DNA of 64,000 nucleotides from Ischnura elegans (lineage: Eukaryota; Arthropoda; Insecta; Odonata; Coenagrionidae). The position numbers were made by a program, and so were the translations under genes. Shown one piece after another: positions 58,154 to 64,000 of this stretch. The notes under the pieces were generated by a model that was not told the origin of the DNA, did no database searches, and was given only the letters and a program-made list of their open reading frames with translations. The DNA is taken from NCBI RefSeq assembly GCF_921293095.1, contig NW_025791658.1, positions 7,812,001 through 7,876,000 on the forward strand, written 5' to 3'. Within the stretch, counting starts at the first letter, position 1; every line of letters starts with the position of its first letter.

Positions 58154-58350
58154 GGGGGGGGGGGGGGTAGGGAGTTGGCTCGGTGTTGTCCTCTCGGAGC
58201 CGAGAATGGAAGAGCTTGAGAAAGCTGAGGAGGACAGGAGGGGGGAGGGGAGAGGTCGCTGTGAAAGTCCGTCTGGTGATATCGTAATTAATGACTCCTT
58301 TAATGGATAATTGACCTCAATTGTTGCAAAACATACAAAAGCTAACTACT
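58154..58350 (-). repeat. Polinton right terminal inverted repeat
   Basis: Reverse complement of 40973-41167, with a run of 14 G against 12 C at the inner edge. It ends GCTAACTACT. Confidence 0.95.
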
Positions 58351-58356
58351 AACTAC
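58351..58356. repeat. Polinton target site duplication, right
   Basis: AACTAC, identical to 40967-40972; the satellite continues directly with ATAGAATACC. Confidence 0.95.
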
Positions 58357-61300
58357 ATAGAATACCTTAAGAAACATATTATTTGGAGGATGCATTTCTA
58401 AAAATCCATAGAAATTCAGTATTTTTGGGTTTTTAAACATTCTGTGATTCCTTTTGTTATTGCATATTCCCATATGTGCGTAAAAAGTAGCATCTTCTCG
58501 TATCGTCAATTAATGGTTAATTTTAACAAAACTGTATAGAATACCTTAAGACACATATTATTTAGATGATGCATTTATAAAAATCCATACAATTTCAGTA
58601 ATTTGGGTTTTTAAACATTCTGTAATACCTTTTGTTTATGCATATTCCCATATGTGCGTAAAAAGTAGCATCTTCTCGTATCGTTAATTAATGGTTAATT
58701 CTAACAAAACTATAAGGAATACCTTAAGACACATATTATTTGGATGATGCATTTATATAAATCCATACAATTTCAGTATTTTTGGGTTTTCAAACATTCT
58801 GTTATTTCTTTTGTTTATGCATATTCCCATATGTGCGTAAAAAGTAGCATATTCTCGTATCGTCAATTAATGGTTAATTCTAACAAAACCATATAGAATA
58901 CATTAAGACACATATTATTTGGATGATGCATTTATAAAAATCCATACAATTTCAGTATTTTTGGGTTTTTAAACATTGTGTAATTTCTTTTGTTTATAAA
59001 TATTCCCATATGTGCGTAAAAAGTAGCATCTTCTCGTATCGTAAACTAATGGTTAATTCTAACAAAACTATATAGAATACCTTAAGACACATATTATTAG
59101 GATGATATATTTTTAAAAATCCATACAAATTCAGTATTTTTGGGTTTTTAAACATTCTGTATTTCCTTATGTTTATGCATATTCCCATATGTGCGTTAAA
59201 AGTAGCATATTCTCGTATCGTCAATTAATGGTTTATTCTAACAAAACTATATAGAATACCTTAAGACACATATTATTTGGATGATGCATTTATAAAAATC
59301 CATACAATTTCAGTATTTTTGGGTTTTTAAACATTCTGTGATTCCTTTTGTTATTGCATATTCCCATATGTGCGTAAAAAGTAGCATCTTCTCGTATCGT
59401 CAATTAATGGTTAATTCTAACAAAACTATATAGAATACATTAAGACACATATTATTTTGATAATGCATTTATAAAAATCCATAAAATTTTAGTATTTTTG
59501 GGTTTTCAAACATTCTGTAATTCCTATTGTTTATGCATATTCCCATATGTGCGTAAAAAGTAGCATCTTCTAGTATCGTCAATTAATGGTTATTCTAACA
59601 AAACTATATAGAATACCTTAAGACACATATTATTTGGATGATGCATTTATAAAAATCCCTACAATTTCAGTATTTTTGGGTTTTTAAACATTCTGTAATT
59701 CCTTTTTTTTATGCATATTCTTATATGTGCGTAAAAAGAAGCATCTACTCGTATCGCCCATTAATGGTTAATTCTAACAAAACTATATAGAATACCTTCA
59801 GTTACATATTATTTGGATGATGCATTTATAAAAATCCATACAATTTCAGTATTTTTTTGTTTTTAAACATCCTGTAATTCCTTATGTTTATGCATATTCC
59901 CATATATGCGTAAAAAGTAGCATCCTCTCGTATCGTCAATTTATGGTTTATTTTAACAAAACTATATAGAATACCTTAAGACACATATTATTTGGATGAT
60001 GCGTTTATAAAAATTCATACAATTTCAGTACTTTTGGGTTTTTAAACTTTCTGTAATTCCTTATGTTTATGCATTTTCCCATATGTGCGTAAAAAGGAGC
60101 ATCCTCTCGTATCGTGAATTAATGGTAATTTTTCTAACAAAACTATATAGAATACCTTAAGACATATTATTTGGATGATGCATTTATAAAAATCCCTACA
60201 ATTTCAGTATTTTTGGGTTTTTAAACATTCTGTAATTCCTATTATTTATGCATATTCCCATTTGTGCGTAAAAAGAAGCATCTTCTCGTATCGCCAATTA
60301 ATTGTTAATTCTACTAAAACTATATAGAATACCTTCAGACACATATTATTTCGATGATGCATTTATAAAAATCCATACAATTTCAGTATTTTTTGTTTTT
60401 AAACATCCTGTTTATCCTTATGTTTATGCATATTCCCATATGTGCGTAAAAAGTAGCATCCTCTCGTATCGTCAATTTATGGTTTATTCTAACAAAACTA
60501 TATAGAATACCTTAAGACACATTATTTGGATGATGCATTTATAAAAATTCATACAATTTCAGTATTTTTGGGTTTTTAAACATTCTGTGATTCCTTTTGT
60601 TATTGCATATTCCCATATGTGCGTAAAAAGTAGCATCTTCTCGTATCGTCAATTAATGTTTAATTCTAACAAAACTAAATAGAATACCTTCAGACACATA
60701 ATATTTGGATGATGCATTTAAAAAAATCCATTGAATTTCAGTATTTTTTTATTTTTAAACATTCTGTAATCCCTTATGTTTATGCATATTCCCATATGTG
60801 CGTAAAAAGTAGCATCTTCTCGTATCGTCAATTAATGTTAATTCTAACAAAACTATATAGAATACCTTTAGACACATATTATTTGGATGATGCATTTATA
60901 AAAATCCATACAATTTCAGTATTTTTGGGTTTTTAAACATTCTGTAATTCCTTTTGTTTATGCATATTCCCATATGTGCGTAAAAATTAGCATCATCTCG
61001 CATCGTCAATTAATGGTTAATTCTAACAAAACTATATAGAATACTCTAAGACATATTATTTGGATGATGCACTTATAAAAATTCCTATAATTTCAGTATT
61101 TTTGGGTTTTTAAACATTCTGTGATTCCTTTTGTTATTGCATATTCCCATATGTGCGTAAAAAGTAGCATCTTCTCGTATCGTCAATTAATGTTTAATTC
61201 TAACAAAACTATATAGAATACCTTAAGACTCATACTATTAGGATGATGCATTTATAAAAATCCATACAATTTCAGTATTTTTTTATTTTTAAACATTCTG

Positions 61301-64000
61301 TATTTCCTTATGTTTATGCATATTCCCATGCGTGCGTATAAAGTAGCATCTTCTCGTATCGTCAATTAATGTTAATTCTAACAAAACTATAAAGAATACC
61401 TTTAGACACATATTATTTGGATGATGCATTTATAAAAATCCACACAATTATACTTTTTTTGGGTTTTCAAACATTCTGTAATTTCTATTGTTTATTCATA
61501 TTCCCATATGTGCGTAAAAAGTAGCATCTTCTAGTATCGTCAATTAATGGTTAATTCTAACAAAACTATATAGAATACCTTAAGACACATATTATTTGGA
61601 TGATGCATTTATAAAAATCCCTACAATTTCAGTACTTTTGGGTTTTTAAACATTCTGTAATTCCTTTTTTTTATGCATTTTCCCATGTGTGCGTAAAAAG
61701 TAGCATCTTCTCGTATCGTCAATTAATGGTTAATTCTAACAAAAGTATATAAAATACCTTAAGACATATTATTTAGATGATGCATTTATAAAAATCCATA
61801 CAATTTCAGTATTTTGGGTTTTTAAACATTCTGTAATACCTTTTATTTATGCATATTCCCATATGTGCGTAAAAAGTAGCATATTCTCGTATCGTCAATT
61901 AATGGTTAATTCTAACAAAACTATATGGAATACCTTAAGACACTTATAATTTGGATGATCCATTTATAAAAATCCGTACAATTTAAGTATTTTTGGGTTT
62001 TTTAACATTCTGTAATTCCTCTTGTTTATGCATATTGCCATATGTGCGTAAAAAGTATCATCTTCTCGTATCGTCAATTAATGGTTAATTCTAACAAAAC
62101 TATATAGAATACCTTAAGACATATATTATTTGGATGATGTATTTGTAAAAATCCATACAATTTCAGTATTTTTGGGTTTTTAAACATTGTGTTATTTCTT
62201 TTGTTTATGCATATTCCCATATGTGCGTAAAAAGTAGCATATTCTCGTATCGTCAATTAATGGTTAATTCTAACAAAACTATATGGAATACCTTAAGACA
62301 CTTATAAATTGGATGATACATTTATAAAAATCCGTACAATTTCAGTATTTTTGGGTTTTTTAACATTCTGTAATTCCTCTTCTTTATGCATATTAACATA
62401 TGTGCGTAAAAAGTATCATCTTCTCGTATCGTCAATTAATGGTTAATTCTAACAAAACTATATAGAATACCTTAAGACACATATTATTTGGATGATGTAT
62501 TTATAAAAATCCATACAATTTCAGTATTTTTGGGTTTTTAAACATTCTGTAATTTCTTTTGTTTATGCATATTCCCATATGTGCGTAAAAAGTAGCATCT
62601 TCTCGTATCGTAAATTAATGGTTAATTCTAACAAAACTATATAGAATACCGTAAGACACATATTATTAGGATGATGCATTTATAAAAATCCCTACAATTT
62701 CAGTATTTTTGGGTTTTTAAACATTCTGTAATTCCTTTTATTTATGCATATTCCCATATGTGCGTAAAAAGTAGCATCTTCTCGTATCGTCAATTAATGG
62801 TTAATTCTAACAAAACTATATAGAATACCTTCAGACACATAATATTTGGATGATGCAGTTATAAAAATCCATACAATTTCAGTATTTTTTTATTTTTAAA
62901 CATTCTGTAATTCCTTATGTTTATCCATATTCCCATATGTGCGTTTAAAGTAGCATCCTCTCGTATCGTCAATTATTGGTTAATTCTAACAAAACTATAT
63001 AGAATACCTTAAGACACATATTATTTGGATGATGCATTTATAAAAATCCATACAATTTCAGTATTTTTGGGTTTTTAAACATTCTGTAATTCCTTTTGTT
63101 TATGCATATTCCCATATGTGCGTAAAAAGTAGCATCTTCTCGTATCGTCAATTAATGGTTAATTCTAACAAAACTATATCGAATACCTTAAGACCCATAT
63201 TATTTGGATGATCCATTTATAAAAATCCATACAATTTCAGTATTTTAGGTTTTGAAACATTTTGTAATACCTTTTGTTTATGCATATTCCCATATGTGCG
63301 TAAAAATTAGCATCATCTCGCATCGTCAATTAATGGTTAATTCTAACAAAACTATATAGAATACTCTAAGACACATATTATTTGGATGATGTATTTGTAA
63401 AAATCCATACAATTTCAGTATTTTAGGTTTTGAAACATTTTGTAATACCTTTTGTTAATGCATATTCCGATATGTGCGTAAAAAGTAGCATCTTCTCGTA
63501 TCGTCAATTAATGTTTAATTCTAACAAAACTATATAGAATACCTTAAGACACATATTATTTGGATGATGCATTTATAAAAATCCATACAATTTCAGTATT
63601 TTTGGGTTTTTAAACATTCTGTAATTCCTTTTGTTTATGCATATTCCCATGTGTGCGTATAAAGTAGCATCTTCTCGTATCGTCAATTAATGTTAATTCT
63701 AACAAAACTATATAGAATACCTTAAGACACATATAATTTGGATGATGCATTTATAAAAATCGATACAATTTCAGTATTTTTGGGTTTTTAAACATTCTGT
63801 AATTCCTCTTGTTTTTGCATATTCCCATATGTGCGTAAAAAAAAGCATCTTCTCGTATCGTCAATTAATGTTTAATTCTAACAAAACTATATAGAATACC
63901 TTAAGACACATATTATTTGGATGATGCATTTATAAAAATCCATACAATTTCAGTATTTTTGGGTTTTTAAACATTCAGTTATTCCTTTTGTATATGCATA
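58357..64000. repeat. Satellite array right of the Polinton
   Basis: About 31 monomers of the same 179-bp satellite, continuing the higher-order pattern seen before the insertion (58360-60000 follows 38840-40300 closely, with one or more monomers missing). It runs off the window end. No gene is seen. Confidence 0.96.

Larger units (their letters stand above)
40973..58350. mobile_element. Complete Polinton/Maverick element
   Basis: A 17,378-bp element starting AGTAGTTAGC and ending GCTAACTACT. Long terminal inverted repeats, a 6-bp target duplication and genes for protein-primed DNA polymerase B, retroviral-type integrase, A32/FtsK-type ATPase, adenain-type protease and jelly-roll capsid proteins are the defining set for Polintons/Mavericks (overlapping with adintoviruses). 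Removing the element and one copy of AACTAC gives an uninterrupted satellite monomer like that at about 38829. The only clear lesion seen is a stop codon within PolB. Confidence 0.97.

Noticed and set aside
500..62256. Repeated minus-strand open frames of about 60 codons (MTIREDATFYAHMGIC type) in the satellite, including 76-codon versions
   Set aside because: Each spans one 179-bp monomer. 179 is not a multiple of three, so the frame is lost in the next monomer, and the variants change with monomer mutations. They are by-products of the repeat, with no promoter or conserved pattern of their own.

Overview
The window is eukaryotic, most likely an insect or other arthropod. It is a long AT-rich satellite array (about 179 bp per monomer, roughly 46 kb, 1-40972 and 58351-64000) interrupted by several foreign insertions. 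The arthropod call rests on the style of the Polinton genes and the 28S rRNA fragment. The species cannot be named from the sequence.

Satellite part. Monomers all run in the same direction and form higher-order repeats, for example periods of about 1250 bp, 2677 bp and 2323 bp. Set into the array are: a 908-bp non-autonomous DNA transposon (MITE) with 3-bp TAA target duplications, seen three times at the same monomer position (9105, 23040 and 26620, the last running into a 200-N gap); a 28S rRNA 3' fragment on the minus strand (about 13930-14480); and a 296-bp degenerate TTGGG array (21497-21792) that looks telomere-like.

Polinton part. From 40973 to 58350 lies one full-length 17,378-bp Polinton/Maverick (adintovirus-like) element. 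It has terminal inverted repeats of about 195 bp, identical apart from the length of a terminal C/G run, and a perfect 6-bp target duplication (AACTAC) inside a satellite monomer. A tightly packed minus-strand block runs from PolB leftwards: protein-primed DNA polymerase, A32/FtsK-type packaging ATPase, two small conserved proteins, chromodomain integrase, penton-like minor capsid protein, small basic core-like protein, double-jelly-roll major capsid protein, adenain-type cysteine protease, and four accessory proteins. Two of the accessory proteins look like diverged paralogues, and one is a membrane miniprotein resembling the propeptide of matrix metalloproteinases. A plus-strand gene of unknown function sits at the left end. 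A divergent regulatory region with about seven 58-bp tandem repeats (53890-54270) separates PolB from a plus-strand block: an orphan CxxC protein and a spliced locus coding for a dUTPase and, apparently by alternative splicing from the same first exon, a small OB-fold-like protein.

The gene set (integrase, protein-primed polymerase, packaging ATPase, protease, two jelly-roll capsid proteins) is that of an integrating virus-like element. All core genes read through except PolB, which has one in-frame TAG between its exonuclease and polymerase parts. Identical TIRs, an intact TSD and otherwise open frames indicate a recent insertion into a probably heterochromatic, possibly centromeric, satellite block.
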